A stretch of DNA of 64,000 bases from Colletotrichum lupini (GCF_023278565.1 NC_064675.1:5394001-5458000), one strand, 5' to 3'; numbered from the stretch's first letter, positions 24,314 through 37,509 are shown. Numbers and translations: made by a program. Notes: generated from the sequence alone by a model not told the origin.

Positions 24314-26670
24314 CTAAGACCGCGCGGCCTCAAGTTCCAGCTCCAATTGTCTGATCCTCTCGCTCTGGTCCTGAGACCCGCCAGCGTTCACCTTGCGCTT
24401 CAGCCCCTCGACTTCGTCCGACAACTTGCTAATCTTGTCGTTCTGCTTGCCAATGAGCTTGGTCTGCTGCTCAAGCATCTGTCTGATCTGATCCAGAGAT
24501 GACTCAATGTGCGTCGAGGATGCAGGTGAGTTGGCAGATGCGGGCTTGACAGGGGACTGTTGTGCGGGAGGCGACTTGACTTGAGCAGGGGAGGCGGCCT
24601 TGATAGGCGAGGGAATCTTAGCCGGCTCGGCACGGACAGGAGCAGGAGCTGCAGCAGGGGCCGCGGCGCGCTGAGCTGGTCTTTGTACCTCCTCAAAGCT
24701 TGAGTCGTCGTCCTCATCCTCAGGCTCAGCAGGCTCGTCATCCTTGAACTTGTTGGCCATGTTGGACATGGAGGCCTGCTGCTCCTTCATTGAGGGAGGG
24801 GGTGAGCGTGCCACCGGAGTAGGCTCCGGAGCGGGGGCGGGCTTTGGCGCAGGCTTTGCAGCTGGAGGAGGAGCCGAGGCGATCACGGGAGGCTTGTAGT
24901 CAGAGGCAACCTCCTTCGGGGCGGTACCCTCGTACACACTCTCCAAGTCGATCTTGGAGGGAATGCCAGTCTTGCCATCGAGCCAATCCTTGGCGCTGAC
25001 GGCAGGCTTGAGGCCAGTAGCAGGGGGGAAGATATCGGACTGGAAGGTTTCGGCTCTACGGGGGACGGTGAAAGAGATGGGCTCGATGTAGCTATCGTTG
25101 ACCGTCTTGTAGGCTCTCATGACCTCGTTCTCGTGCACCTACGCGGCGTTAGATATGGCTCTCTAGATATTCCATCACGCGCGCGCTAAAGTCGACCTAC
25201 GTTAATGCCACGACGAGGAACGAAAGCAATGCCTCTTTGGGGCTCGGCGGACTTGTACTCGCTCAGGTATTCGAACTTGTCGTTCTCGTACTCGTAGTAT
25301 CGGATGTTGCCGTCGCTGTCAGAACTGTCAGTACGCCAAGGACTATACTCTGCTCAATGAACTACTTACCCCTTGCCAGCAAGATACAAGCAGTTGGATC
25401 CGTCATCTGTCCGTAGTTTAGCAACTGTCCCTTACGAAGGATGGACCTCCAACACTGACCCCAGAAAGGCATGATGACACCAGAGATGGAGTCCAGCATG
25501 CTGAAACCTCCAATCGGCTCACTGCGGCCAGGCTCCCACAGCGCAAGCTGACGCTCGCTCATGCGCGAGAAACCAGCCGTGGCGAAACGGTTGTGCTCGC
25601 CCATCCAGACAGCTCTGCTGTTCTTGGCGCCCGGGTGGCCTGGGGCCTCGTGGACCGGCTTCTCGGCGCGCACATCCCACACGCGGATCTTCTTGTCGCG
25701 AGATGTCGTGACCAACATGGAGCCGCTGGCGTTCCACGACAGACTCTGGACGATGTCGTTGTGCTTCAGGGTGTGGGTGGGCGAGCCGGTGGTGATGTCC
25801 CAGAGCTTGATCGTAAAGTCGCCGGATGCGGACGCGAGAATGTTTTCCGCAGCGGGGTTGAACTGGACCTGGCCGACCTTTCTGTATGTTACATATCAGC
25901 ATCATGGCCGAGAAAGTGGAGTGCGAGAAGAGGAGGTCACGGGCAACGAACCTCGAGTGGCCAGCGAGCTTGCTGACGGGAGAGACATCGGCGGGCTCGT
26001 CGGCATCGGTGTAGAGGGTGAAGTTCTCGGGAACCTGCCAGAGGAAGACCTTTCCATCCTCAGATCCAGAAGCAATCACGCGGTCGTTGAAGGGGTTCCT
26101 AGCACGTGGTCATCAGTATGATTGTCGCGTGCGCTCGCCGTCGTCGGTGGATGGTGCGCGCGGGTCGCGGCGTCGCGGGGATCGGCGTACCAGTCGGTAT
26201 CCAAGACGGTGGCGGTATGGCCTCGAAACAGCGGGATCTGGTCGGGCACCTTTCCCTTCTCGCCAAGGGGGATGACAGCGAAAGCGCCGCCACCGCCGGC
26301 ATCCCAATTGACGGAGAGGTAGTCGGGGTTGGCCTAAAGGTTGCGAGTTTCTGGTCAGCCTCTTTCTCTTGTGTTCTCCTGTCGACCCCGGTCTTGCCCC
26401 CCCATCAATTGTCTCGGCAGGAGGGCAAAAGAAGCAAAGGAGCGAACCCCTTACTTACCTTCACCAAGTTGGTATCCCAGGCATTTCGGCTGATGTGAAG
26501 ATTATCGTAGCAGAACTCCTTCCGGGTCGGCTTGCCAAAGACGTGTCCTAGACGAGAGGGAATCGGGCGTCAGTAGTCAGCTCGTCCCAGCGCAACACGG
26601 TTGCATGCGACAGTTTGAACAAAAAAAAAGACCCACGATATTTCGACGCTCGCACAAAGCGGCCCGCCAT
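24314..26670 (-). CDS. CRN1: Coronin-like actin-binding protein Crn1
   Basis: Coronins bind F-actin and the Arp2/3 complex at cortical actin patches and act in endocytosis and polarised growth. Eight exons on the minus strand: 26670-26637, 26547-26459, 26333-26191, 26098-25952, 25881-25460, 25406-25370, 25315-25201, 25138-24314, giving 603 aa. The N terminus MAGRFVRASKYRHVFG is the coronin signature. WD40 repeats fill about residues 70-300 (for example SGSEDGKVFLW and SASGDFTIKLWD), followed by the coronin DUF1900 region with AGKGDGNIRYYEYE. A Pro/Ala/Lys-rich linker carries an acidic patch. The last ~65 residues form a heptad-type coiled coil, expected to trimerise the protein. All splice junctions are GT-AG. 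Exon 7 has a second acceptor 9 nt upstream in frame. Confidence 0.94.
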
Positions 26671-27633
26671 TGAGGATGATTTATGTTTTGGAAGACCCGG
26701 GTGGCGGGAGGGAGGAGGGTAAGGGGTCGGTAAAGAAAGAGGCAGACGATATGCAATGCTGTGTAGGGAAAAGCGACGTAACCTGCGATCTCTTGGTGAT
26801 CCAAAAGGGGAGGATTCGGTGTAATAAGATAGCTGGGAGCTGTTGCTGGCGGGCCCTTCCAAAATAACGAACTAACGGGAAGACGAAGTGGGTGCTGCCG
26901 CCCGCCTGCTACTGCTGCCAGCCCACTGCAATTCAGGTAGCGAGCAGCAATCCATTGCTCTGGATGGGTACGTACCCACCTGCAATTCGTGCCGCTGCAC
27001 ATTACCTTCGGTACGGATGGATACCTTGGTGAAACTCCCCCGGCCAGCTGCGCCCCCGTGGCTTCCCTTCACTGACAAGAACATCAATGGAGCAAGGGTC
27101 CAGCAACTTTATGCACATCACCACGCACGTGATGCATGCGCTCCTCACGTAGGTGACTACGAACTTACCAGGACCTAGGGTGAACTCAATTGCCCTCGGA
27201 TTATGACCCAAGTAGACAAGGCAACAGATATCACTGCACGAAAATGCAATGCCAAACAATTTAACGATAAAAACCTCCCATTTTAGTACAACATGATACG
27301 TACAACCAAACGGGCTACCCGACTCCTAGAACAATGCTCAAAAGAAGCCGAGTGCGAATTTAAAACAACAAGCTCTCAATCTCCGGAATTTCCTCCATCG
27401 CCATCGCCATCCAAACCATGCCCAAACGCCATCCTGTCTGCCAAATTATTAGATATTCAGGCAAGCGCGCAGTCCACAAGACACAAGTCATCGCAACAGC
27501 GGACCAAAGACAACATGATGATCCGATCACGAACTCCAGGTCCAAGAGAATCATAGATCATGCCGTGCCTCCCCATTACTTCGTGTCCCCTACTCGTGCC
27601 GATCATGCCAAATCATCAAGAAAAGAAGGGGTA
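26671..27633. other. Intergenic region upstream of CRN1, downstream of BUD4
   Basis: About 1 kb containing the CRN1 promoter side and the BUD4 3' end. No gene is supported. Confidence 0.6.
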
Positions 27634-30600
27634 TTAGTTGAATGTGCTCTTCGTACGCGAGTGCACCCGTCGGCCCTCTTGCCGCCGTCGCAGCGCCTCC
27701 TCTCTCTTGAGGATGAGCTCGCACCACTTGCCCTGCTTGCGAGAACCACCAACATCGTCCTCGCTGTCGCCGCGACCGGTACCAATGAGGTCCGTCAGAG
27801 CCAACAGCCAGCCCTGCTTGTCCTCGGCTGTGTCGGCGTAGAAGTCAATGGTCTCGCCGTTGTTGAAGCGGATGCGGAAACCCTCCTCGACAAACATGTA
27901 TCCTTCTTCTTCCTCGGCGAAGGCTGATCGCCGACGTCTGCCGCCCTTGCCGGTCGTCTCTCGCTCCGTCAGGGCACGCCGGTCGTCAATCAGCCTCTTG
28001 GCATTAGCCAGGTTGATAGTAGCTCGGGGTTGACGGGTAGCCTCGTGGTAGGCCGTGAGCTTCTGGCCAACAAGCTTGAAGTATCGTCGACGCCAGTACT
28101 TTGATGAGATTAGCACGTATTCGGTATGAATCGGATATGACACGAAACTTACAGGGCAGTCGCCACCCTGTTGGCTCAGGTGACCTTCCCAGTTCTTAGC
28201 AAGGCGCTCCTCCGCAGCCTTAAGCTCTCGGATACAAGAGTTCATGCTCTTGGGCATGTCCTCCTCGGTGGATCCCTTGGGACGGGGCACAAAGAGCAAC
28301 TGTAGCTCCAACTTTCCAATCTTGTAGGGGGCGCGGCGGACAACAGCAGTATTACCACGCTTGCTCTTGACGCTGGAGGCGAAGGTAGCCTCTTCAGTCG
28401 CCCACTCGTTGAAGCAAGCCACGTCAACGACGTAGGGGCGACCGTAACAGCGCGACTCGTGCTCTTTGAGGCACACGTACGAACGAGCAAAGCTGCCATC
28501 CTCAGCCGCGAGTGGAGACAATAAGTCCCAGGCGGTAGGCGCGACCTTCATCTGTCTGGCCTGAGCAGCCTTTTGCTGCTCAGCGGCTACACGCTCCTCC
28601 TCTTCGCGCTGGCGCAACTCCATCTCCTTCCGCTTCTTGGGAGACGCGAACACCCTGCTAAAGGTAGACGTCTTGGGCTTGCTAGCCTTAGTAGGAGACT
28701 GCACGATCACCTTCTTGGCAGGCGCGGGCTTCTCCAGCTTCACGTTGAGGGTCAGCTGGAACTCCAGGTCGTTGGGAACCACAAGTTCAAACTCCTGGCC
28801 GACGGGAGCGTTGCGAGCAAGCTCAAGCCAGGCGGTTGTGACACAATGGACACCATTGTCAAGCGTCAGGCTGAACCAGGTACGCTCAGCTAAACAATTG
28901 TCAGTAATCTGGAGATGAGGCTTGGGAGGGTGGAACATACTTCGGGGAATGGGCAGGTCGAGATCCTTGACTCCAAGAACCTTGACGAAGAGGCGTCCAC
29001 GTTCGCCGCTTTCCTCGGTCGCAAGCTCCGGGTTCAAGTCCTCTTCAGCCAGGGGGTTCAGAGTTTGAGCATTGCTCTCCTGGCCAGGCATAGGCGGCAC
29101 AGGACCACTTGTGTTGGCGCGGCGTCTGATGCTCTTCTGTCTGGGCCTACCGTTCCAGGGCTCGACGGTCCATGACTGAGGGCGGTCTGTCTTAACGGGG
29201 GAGTTGCCAGCAGATCGGGTCTTCCACATGTCAGAAGACTCTTTGTCGCTCGCTGTAACAACTTTGGTGTTCTGGCGCATGAGGTATCCGCGCTGGTTCT
29301 TCTGGTTAGCATTCTGTGACTCTTTCCTGTCTGGTGAAATGATTTTATTCGTGGTCGCGGTCGGCTTGGACACTTGTCTGCTGGTGCTGCCACTTGCGAT
29401 GCGAGATTTGGGGACTAGTTGAGAAAAAGCAACCTTTTGTTGTTCAATGACACGATCAAAATCTTGGTCAAGGCTGAGGCCAAAGTCAAGATCCAATGTG
29501 AGACTGCGCTTCTTGAAGCTCGAGCGGCGGTCCACGAATTCTTCGTCGTCGTGGATAGTTGGCTCTCCCTGCAGATCCCTTGACAGCCTGTTGCGGTGGC
29601 GTTCAGGAATGGCTGGAATGTCGGGCACCTCGCGACTAACTTGGCGCCGGGCTTCCCTCATGGCAATGATGTCAGAGGGTGTGTTGGAAGGTCTGGTCTT
29701 CAACTTGGATCCAGATGCCTTGATTGTCGCCTGCCTCTCCGGAATAGCAGGAGATTCCATGGGCAGCTCGTCGAAGACTTCTGATTCAGAATCGGACATG
29801 GGTCGATGAATGACAGACTCGGGCGTACCGGGCTCCTCCTCATACTCTTCATCCTCTGGATCACCCCAGCCGGAGCCGTCGTAATCAGGCTTGGAGAGAT
29901 GCTTCGGGGTCACGGGGCGCTGCATTTCAGCCTGATGCTCCGTCATCTTTGGCGGGGGCTGAAGCTCCTCGACTTCCTCGGCAGACGGCTCCGGAGGCGG
30001 AGGAAGCATGAACGACTGCAAGCCCTTGGAGAACTCGTTGTCCCTGCCCTCGTCGTGGAATTCGGGGAGGCTGTGCTTGCGCTCAGAGGCAGTATCGACA
30101 GGTGCATCGACTGTCATCTCTGGCGACGGCTCCTTCTCGACCTCGGGTTCGGGCTGAGGCTGTTCAACAACCTCATCCTGAGGCTCGCTTGTAGGCTCGA
30201 TATCCTCTTCAACCTTTGTCTCGGGTGTCAGCTCCCTGACTGGGAGGTCAGCCGGAGAGACAGCGCGTTGCTCGGGCGAGCTGAAACCCTTGTCGGACTT
30301 GAGCTCCAGGGGTCTTATCTCTGAGGCCAAGTCAAATGTCTGGAAGGGGCTAGCAGCACGAGGTGTGAGGATGTCCTCGTCGACCTGAGTGACCTCGGGC
30401 TGGCGAGCCGGTCCGTCAGAGTAATGGCTAGCGGAATCGGCATCGTTCTCGTCAATGTCAGACCGCGCGTAGAAGTCTGTGATTGACTCGGTGTCGACAT
30501 CAGAGGCCTCATCTCTGTGGATAATGACACTACCCTCGTCGCTAAGCTCGGAGATGTCATCCAGGATGGAGTCTTCAGTGGAAGGAATTGGGACATCCGG

Positions 30601-32426
30601 GTCAAGGGGCAGGGGCAGAAGACGCTCAGGGCTGGGTCGCTCGGGGCTGGAGCTAGGCGCAGGCGAGGAGAAGTAGTCACCTCCTTGGTCATTGGCGCCA
30701 CCATTGACGCGACGCATGATGGACTCACGGGAGATACGGCTAGGCAACTCGTAGTCCTCGAGGGCAGAGATATCTCCAATGGTATCATCAGCCTCATCTG
30801 CATCAGCGGAAAGCATGCTGGACTCGGCTGTCTCAGTATCGGAAGCGGGGCTCTGAATTCTATCACGCTGAGCACCGCGACGAAGGCGACGCTCTCTCTG
30901 CTGCTCGTTGGCAGACTTGTGGTCGTCTGAAAGCATCATAAGCTTCAGTCTCTCTTCGAGAGTCATCTTGCCGTTGCCGATGCTCTGGATCTCGTTCTTG
31001 CTGGCAGCTGCCGGTGGGGGCGGTGGCAAGCTACGGTGGGCGCCCACCATTCTCTCTGCTGTCGCGGACAGGCCAGGAGAAGACCGGGAGTCACTGAAGG
31101 CGGGCGAACCACGGGCGGGTGAGCCCATGCCGGGAAGAGGAGGCAGGGGGCGGTGATCCGAAGTTGACGAGTCAGATCGAGTGTGTTCTGTGCGGCCGAT
31201 ACGAGGTGGAAGTGCATCTGGCATGGGGCTTCCATCGAAGGGATCCTCCATACGCTCAGCAGACTGTCTCCAATCGTCAGGACCGACGACGGGAGTCTTG
31301 TCTGTATCCTCTAGCGACGCATCGAAACTGTCACCCTCCATATCGTGATCTCCAAAGTGGTAGTGTCCGTCCTCGTCGTCTTCGTCATCCATGGAGTCGA
31401 AGCTGCCCTCGCGTGAGTTGGATCCTATGGAAGAAATGTCCGGCGTGGCCATCTCATATTCGTTGATTTGAGGAGGAGCCGCGTCAAAGGTGACGCTCTT
31501 GGCGTGGCGATGAAGCGACTTTCCGGAAGGAAGCTCGCGATCGTCGAAAGAAGTGTCGGCCGACCAGGTGCCAGTCTCGGGGTCGAAGCTGCTCTTGAAG
31601 TTGCTTCTCGAAAGGGAAGACTTGATAGGGGACCCTTGGTCCTTGCCCGGGCTGCGCGGCGGGTTCGCAGGGTTGATTTGCATTGGTGTAGAACCCTTGG
31701 TAGGGCTCGTTGTCGGGCTGAAGATGGGGATGCTCGACCTGCTGCTGTTGTTGCGCTGGTGGCCGATGCCTCTGTTCAGAGAATCAGAAGATCGTAGGCC
31801 ATTGATGATTGTTGTCGTTCCGTCATATGAGGGTCCGGAATGCTTAGCGAGAGGACGCTCAATTTGGGGGACTCTTGTGGGATCGTATTCCTGCTTCTGC
31901 TCGAGAGCGAGAATGTTGCTGTTCTTGACTCGAGAGGCTCTTTGGAGACGTTCGATGGAAGTGCGTCGGGTTGGCGAAGGCGAGCCGTGACGTGCGCCAC
32001 CGTATAATCCGCTGTTCTCGGTGCTGATGGAGTCCAGGTTGCGCTTCTGCCAAAACAGTCTGGGAGACGTAGTAGTCTCTAGTGGGGACGACTGGAATGG
32101 AGAGGAGTCGGTGTTGAGGGTCATTTTCTATACGACAGCTGTTAGTGGAAATTCTAGACGGGGATTGTGTCTCAGACACGGTCCGCTTACCTTGGAGGGC
32201 TGCTTGAAGCTCGGTGAGTTCCGCCTGAGGTCTGAAGGAGAGAGCTCGGAAAGGGGGCGAGGGATGCCAGTGCTGGCCTTGGTAGGAGGGGGAGATCCCG
32301 GAGTGCTGCTGCCTTTGCTAATGCGCAAAGGATGTACCTGTTGGAAAAGTGAGAGTCAGTCGCGGGCAACGCGATATCATAGCAGCGGCGTATGTCAGAA
32401 CTTACGGGATCCTCAGAAGACGCCAT
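27634..32426 (-). CDS. BUD4: BUD4-like anillin/PH-domain septation protein
   Basis: Bud4 is an anillin-related cortical scaffold. In filamentous fungi it marks septation sites, working with the Rho4 module and septins. Five exons on the minus strand: 32426-32406, 32337-32191, 32127-28941, 28889-28153, 28098-27634, giving 1518 aa. The first ~1050 residues are low-complexity Ser/Pro/Glu/Asp-rich sequence with many likely phosphorylation sites. An anillin-homology region follows at about 1080-1340 (for example DLPIPRTERTWFSLTLDNG). A C-terminal PH domain runs from about 1350 to 1485 (YWRRRYFKLVG through ETIDFYADTAEDKQGW). The tail is basic. Starting at MASSEDP places the start codon on a 21-nt first exon joined by a GTAAGT donor. 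Introns 3 and 4 (51 and 54 nt) are multiples of three without stops, so this gene can be misread as having fewer introns. Confidence 0.92.
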
Positions 32427-35260
32427 TTTGTGTGATGTTGTTGTGACTGCGCAAGCGCATTTGGGGGGGGACAATCGCAGTACGTGGTGGTAATGGCGAT
32501 CAATACTCGAAAGAAAATCCGATGTTAAGCAGACTCTGCTGCGGTGCGTTCCGGGGTGATTGCCGCGAGGTTCAGAGCGGATTCTGAAGATACACAAAGG
32601 GGAAAATGCGGTAGAAAGACTTTTGTCTGCTAGAATGAATGTTTGACTTTTCTCTCCTTGGGTGGCTCTCGGGGATGTGTGCTGTCAGATGCCGATTCGG
32701 GTCATAATCGAAGGGTAATTCGGTATGGGTTGCTGATGACTGGAATGGGCAGAGCCGAAGTATGGGGATGCTGGGTGATGAAGCTGAAGGGGGGAGGGAA
32801 CAGCGCAAAACGACAGCAACACACACAAAAAAAAATCAAAAAAGGGCGATGCCGCCAAAGTGCAGCAACAGGTAATGGGATAGCGTTCCTGACGGCGGTT
32901 GTGGTGAGAAACAACAAGAGGGTGAACGGGACGTTGTGTTGTGATGCGTCGATGTGGTCGAGTGTTGTTTAAGGGCAGCGGGCGGTATGAGTTGACGTTG
33001 AGGCGGGGACTCGATGATTGGTACGCGGAGGGGAAGAAGTAAACAAACAAGGAAGGCAGCTCTTTGTCGGTGGCGTTGCTCCTGGCGACCTTGTGTTTAG
33101 TGTGATTTTTGGCGTGACAGGGGTCGATAAAAGACCGGGTACGTACCTTTGACGGGAGCGTTGGGACGAGGGGTTGTTGGCAAGCCGCAGGCGGCAGCAG
33201 GCTTTTCGAAGCCCAGCATCCAGCCAGCCATCCACTCCATCCACCAATCCAGCCAGCATCCAGCATCCAGCATGGCAAGAAATGGGAAAATGGACCACTG
33301 GGGAGAGGGGAACGGCCGACGACCGGGGTGGCTTTGGGCGGGTGTCTGCTGCACGTGCCCACTCTTTCTGTGACACTGCTCAGCGGTTTACGATGCAATC
33401 TCAAGACGTATTCAAGCGAGCAATAGCCAATGGCTGTTCATGGTCTATGCCTTTGATGCCGAAGACGACGAGTTACTGTGGACTACGGATACCTAGGGAA
33501 CAAGATGCCTACTCTAGAATTATCTTTCCAGTCTTGATCGTCAGCCACTGCTACGGCGTCTGCAGGGAGAGAGACTAAAGGCAAGCTAGAAAAGCAAGTA
33601 TCCGAGGCGAAAGAGGGGAGCCACGAGCAAGAAAAGGAAGGATAAAAGAAGAGAGGAGAATACCTAATATTCATCAACAACAACTTGATTTTCGTTTCTG
33701 TGCGCGCAAGAACTGTACAGTACTGCATGTACGGAGTAGTAGTGTGTGCTGCTTATTGCCCGAAACCATCAGGCTTACTCTCCATCTCATGCTTGTCCGG
33801 TTTCCCCCTCGTCAATGTTGTTGTTGAACCATGATAATTCTCCGGGCCAACAGCAGCTGAGGACATGGGTTCTTGCAGCTGTTGCAGTCCATGGTCAAGT
33901 CATCGTGATGGCTTACTTACCCAATACTCCGTACCAAACGTCAGAGAAGTCGAGACCTTGCCCTTGACCTAGACCTGGGAAGCCCACGCTTGGTTCCCGC
34001 ATGTCGTGCTTCTCTCCATCACATCGCATCGCACAATCCCATCAGATGGTGGGTTGAGTGGGCTCTGAGCATTTTAGCCCGTCGGCTGGATATCGATATG
34101 GAGCTCGTTGTTGCTTTAGACGTTCCCCCTCTGCCCGTGCTCGCCAGGGGTGGGCTGTGTTATGATTTCTCGTCATCCAATGTCACTCTGGGTTACCAAC
34201 ACAACAGACGGAAGAGAAGAGAAAGAAAGCTGTTGTTGTTATCGAGCTTGCGGCCTGTACTCGGCTTTTTTGGCTGCCATTGCTTGTCCATGCATCTGGC
34301 CATGGTTTTTTTCTCCCCATTGTTATTGTTGTTTTGATGTGTGCTCTTCTTTCTCGATTGCTGATTCGTCTGTATTGATTCGTATCTAATTCCTCGAGTC
34401 TACAAGTACTTTGCATGTGTGCGTGTATAAAAAAACGAGAAAGATCGTCCGCCACGCCCGGACTTTGCTCCTAAGAGCTGCACCGTCTTGTCCCCGCCCC
34501 CGCCGGCGCAAAGCCATTTTTTGCGAGAATGCCGTCCCATCGTGCAGCGCAATTGACTTCCTGGTGGTCCTGCCTGTCAAGTGTGATCCACGTATCCTCC
34601 CCCTCCAGGCTTCTCCTCCTCCTCCTTCCTCCTCCTCATCGTCCGATCGAGTCCACAAGAGCCAGGAGCACCTGCTGGCCCCCAAACACTGCGCAATATC
34701 CTAGCCCCTCCCTCCTCTTCAGCCCCAAGAGAGGAGCCACGATGAGGAGGAGCGACAGACGAAAGAGGGGCCAAACAACAACAGACTTTCCGATCCGACG
34801 CACACCATCGTGCAGGGCACGCAGGGCATCTCTTCATCATGTACGATTCGATGCAATGTACGTACATATGTACGTAAGTTTATCTCGCAAGAAAAGCCGC
34901 GCCCCCCGGGTCCCATCGGCACGCGAGAGCGAGGAAAACCTATCTACCTAGTAGGTATTCGTACCTGCAAAACTAGAGAGGAAAGAGGAGACGTTGGGAC
35001 TAGTGCCTGTCTGCGCCGACTTCGTGCGTTTTACACCAGCTCCATGAGTCCATTATGCGTGTTTTGTTTCTTTGTACTCGCTTCTTCTAGCGCATCTGCC
35101 CACCGTTGCTTCGTCGCACTGGCTGAAACAACATCGCCGCTCGCCTCCAGCTAAGTTGCACGGCCGCCGCGTCGGATGTGACGCCTGTCATCCAGGAACA
35201 AGTGTTGGTTTGGTTGTTGATTGTGGGCATTCGACTTTTTTTCTTTTTTTCTTTCGACGA
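32427..35260. other. Intergenic region upstream of BUD4, downstream of HIS6
   Basis: 2.8 kb without a supported gene. It includes the BUD4 promoter side, a GCATCCA-type simple repeat around 33,215-33,275, and two TACGGAGTA/TACTCCGTA motifs (33,730 and 33,925). The open frames present are short and have no family motif. Confidence 0.5.
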
Positions 35261-36113
35261 TTACTGAGATTTATTCCACTCAACACACTCCTCCAACTTG
35301 ACCCCGTTGCCACCGAAACAGTCCAGTGCGCTACCAATCGTCAGGTCCACCTTGCCCTTGCTCAGCTTCTTCACCATCTCGAGATCCTCCAGGTTCCTGC
35401 CGCCGCCGGCGTACGTCACGGGCAGACTGCACCACTCGGCCAGTCTCTCCACCAGCTTCTCGTCGATGCCCTTTTGCAGACCCTCGTTGTCTGCTGCGTG
35501 GATGAGGAACTCTGAACAATAGGGCTCCAGCTGCTTGATGGATTCTGCAACACACAGTCAGTCAGCCAGCCATGTGACATCCACGCACTTCGTGTCTATC
35601 AAACTGTGCCGCTAGAAACATACCTTGATTGACCTCCATGTCTGTGATCGTCTGCCACTTGTTCATGGCCACAAACCACCTGTCATCTCCGCGCCGGCGG
35701 CAGCTTAGGTCAATGACAAGCTTGTCCCTATCGCCTCCCAACGCCTGCAGCACCGCATCCAGCCTCTCCTGACTGAACCGTCCCTCGGGAAAGAGGTAGG
35801 ACGTGATGATGACCTTCTCCGCGCCGGCGTCAACCCACTCCTTTGCGTTCGTGTCGTTGATGCCTCCTCCGACCTGCAACCCACCGGGCCACGCCTTTAG
35901 CGACTCCCGCGCGGCCTCGGTGTTGCCCGGCCCCAGCATGATGACATGGGCGCCCGTGAGCTCATTGTCTTTGTACAGCCGCGCAAAGTGCGCCGGCGGG
36001 TGCGTCGAGACAAAGTTGGTCTTGAGCTCGGCTGTTGTGCTGTCGAGGGTGCCGCCGACGATCTGCTTCACCTGGCCGGCGTGCAGGTCTATACAGGGGC
36101 GAAAGCGTGTCAT
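35261..36113 (-). CDS. HIS6: HIS6, ProFAR isomerase (histidine biosynthesis)
   Basis: Phosphoribosylformimino-5-aminoimidazole carboxamide ribotide isomerase (EC 5.3.1.16). It opens the ribose ring of ProFAR to give PRFAR, the fourth step of histidine synthesis, in the cytosol. Two exons on the minus strand, 36113-35624 and 35544-35261, give 257 aa, close to yeast His6. It is a (beta/alpha)8 barrel. The expected catalytic aspartates are D9 in RPCIDLHAG and D135 in VIDLSCRR. Phosphate-binding segments include [22 protein letters not shown] and [24 protein letters not shown] is the eukaryote-type stretch following the second Asp. The ATG chosen sits directly before the conserved barrel start, and the single intron is GT-AG. 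The protein shows no damage. Confidence 0.96.
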
Positions 36114-36680
36114 TTTTGTATGTGTGTTGGTGTATACTCTGGTGGTTTGAAGAAGTTCTATCAACTCGAGTTCCACGGCTGCGTCACTGCTCGACCCCTC
36201 CTGTTCAATTTTGTGTGGATGGTGGGGTTGCGATGTCGGTGCAAGGCTAACTGCCGTTCTCTTGTTGTGAGGTTTCAGTCTAGTTGACACAACTTGAATC
36301 CAGTCAATTTAGATGGCCCATTCGATCGCCTGTTTCTTGAAACCGGACTTGCAATTTACATCTCATTACAATGTCATTTCCTCGATCGGCGAGGGAAAAT
36401 TCGCATGAACGTCCACAGGATATGTTAAGCCGATACTTCAGTCCCGTCTTAGCCCAAATTCAATCCCAAACTCAAGCCTTAGAGGTAATACAGGAAGAAC
36501 AGAAAACCATTCCTTTTCTGAAACTGAAACAGAGCATCAGACTTTTACGATGATGACAGCTTTTCCGAGATCTTTTCGATGTTACGCGAAGCCCTCTGTA
36601 TCTGGACCAACTGGATTTCGCTGCAGAGGCGACACTAGCGATACTAGAGTTCTCATCCGGCGGCAATATTTAACAAATCC
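36114..36680. other. Intergenic region between HIS6 and tRNA-Val
   Basis: This is the promoter side of HIS6 (minus strand) and the 5' flank of the tRNA (plus strand). A 60-codon open frame at 36371-36553 is not supported by any motif. Confidence 0.5.
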
Positions 36681-36770
36681 GGCTGTGTGTTCTAGTGGTT
36701 ATGATTCCTCGTTCACAACGTGAACACTTGAACTCCGAGGAGGTCGCAGGTTCGAACCCTGCCGCGGTCA
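36681..36770 (+). tRNA. tRNA-Val(CAC) with a 17-nt intron
   Basis: A cloverleaf can be drawn. The acceptor GGCTGTG pairs with CGCGGTC using three G-U pairs, and the discriminator is A at 36770. The D arm contains CTAGTGGTTATG. The anticodon stem is CCTCG/CGAGG, and the T arm GCAGG/CCTGC encloses TTCGAAC. The anticodon loop is TTCACA, then a 17-nt intron (36718-36734), then C. The anticodon CAC at 36714-36716 reads GTG (Val). The intron contains GTG, which can pair with the anticodon as in normal pre-tRNAs. The mature length is 73 nt before CCA. Internal A and B boxes are present. Confidence 0.92.
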
Positions 36771-36783
36771 CAGTAACTTAACC

Positions 36784-36795
36784 TTTTGCTTTTTT
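36784..36795 (+). terminator. Pol III terminator of tRNA-Val
   Basis: T4 at 36784-36787 and T6 at 36790-36795, starting 14 nt after the mature tRNA 3' end: the usual RNA polymerase III stop signal. Confidence 0.85.
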
Positions 36796-37509
36796 GAATG
36801 GCTTCCATGTCTATCTTGCTAATTCGAATCCTTTCAATCGGTTTGGCAAGTGTAATAAATGCCTACTGTCGCAGCCTGATGAGAATGGGCGTGCATGCAA
36901 AGCATACTTATCACAAGACTATGCGTCAACGTCGCCCTGGCACCACGACTGGTCGTGAACTTGATTTGTGGCCTTATAGGCCAAACGACTTCAGCTGCTG
37001 CACCCTAAAATAACCACCAGACAACTCGAAGCAATTGTGCCGTCTTGTTGCAGCCTGCGGTCATCAACTCTTTGGCGAGGCCCAATCACATTTCGGTGTT
37101 GTCATCCTACAACATCATACATTCAAGACCTGCAGGACTGGAGATGGATGGAAGCAACAGGCGGCCAATGAAAGCAAAGCCCAGATTTCCATCCCCGATA
37201 CTCGTGGTTTGTCTGGTCGAGGCATGGAAAATGGGCTATGCCTGCTGTGTCGCCAGAAATGCATCGCCATGCTGACAGCGTTCCGTCTCTGAACCGCTAC
37301 ATAGGTACTTGTATTTCCACTATAGCTATACTCCTTCGCCTCGAGAGGAGTGTTTATATAGCCATATCAGCTTGCGATTAGACGAAGAACCGATACCTGC
37401 GAATGTGACGCCTCTCTCGTCTCTGCTGAAACTCTTCGCATCACCCGCAAGTACAGGAAAAATCATGTATATACCACGAAAGCCCCTCAATAATGTCGCA
37501 AATACCTCA
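36796..37509. other. Region between tRNA-Val and the DUF3176 pseudogene
   Basis: No supported gene. It would contain the former promoter of the pseudogene. Confidence 0.5.

Noticed and set aside
36371..36553. 60-codon open frame starting MSFPRSAREN
   Set aside because: It looks mildly helical, but has no family motif and no supporting exon; it lies in the HIS6/tRNA intergenic region.
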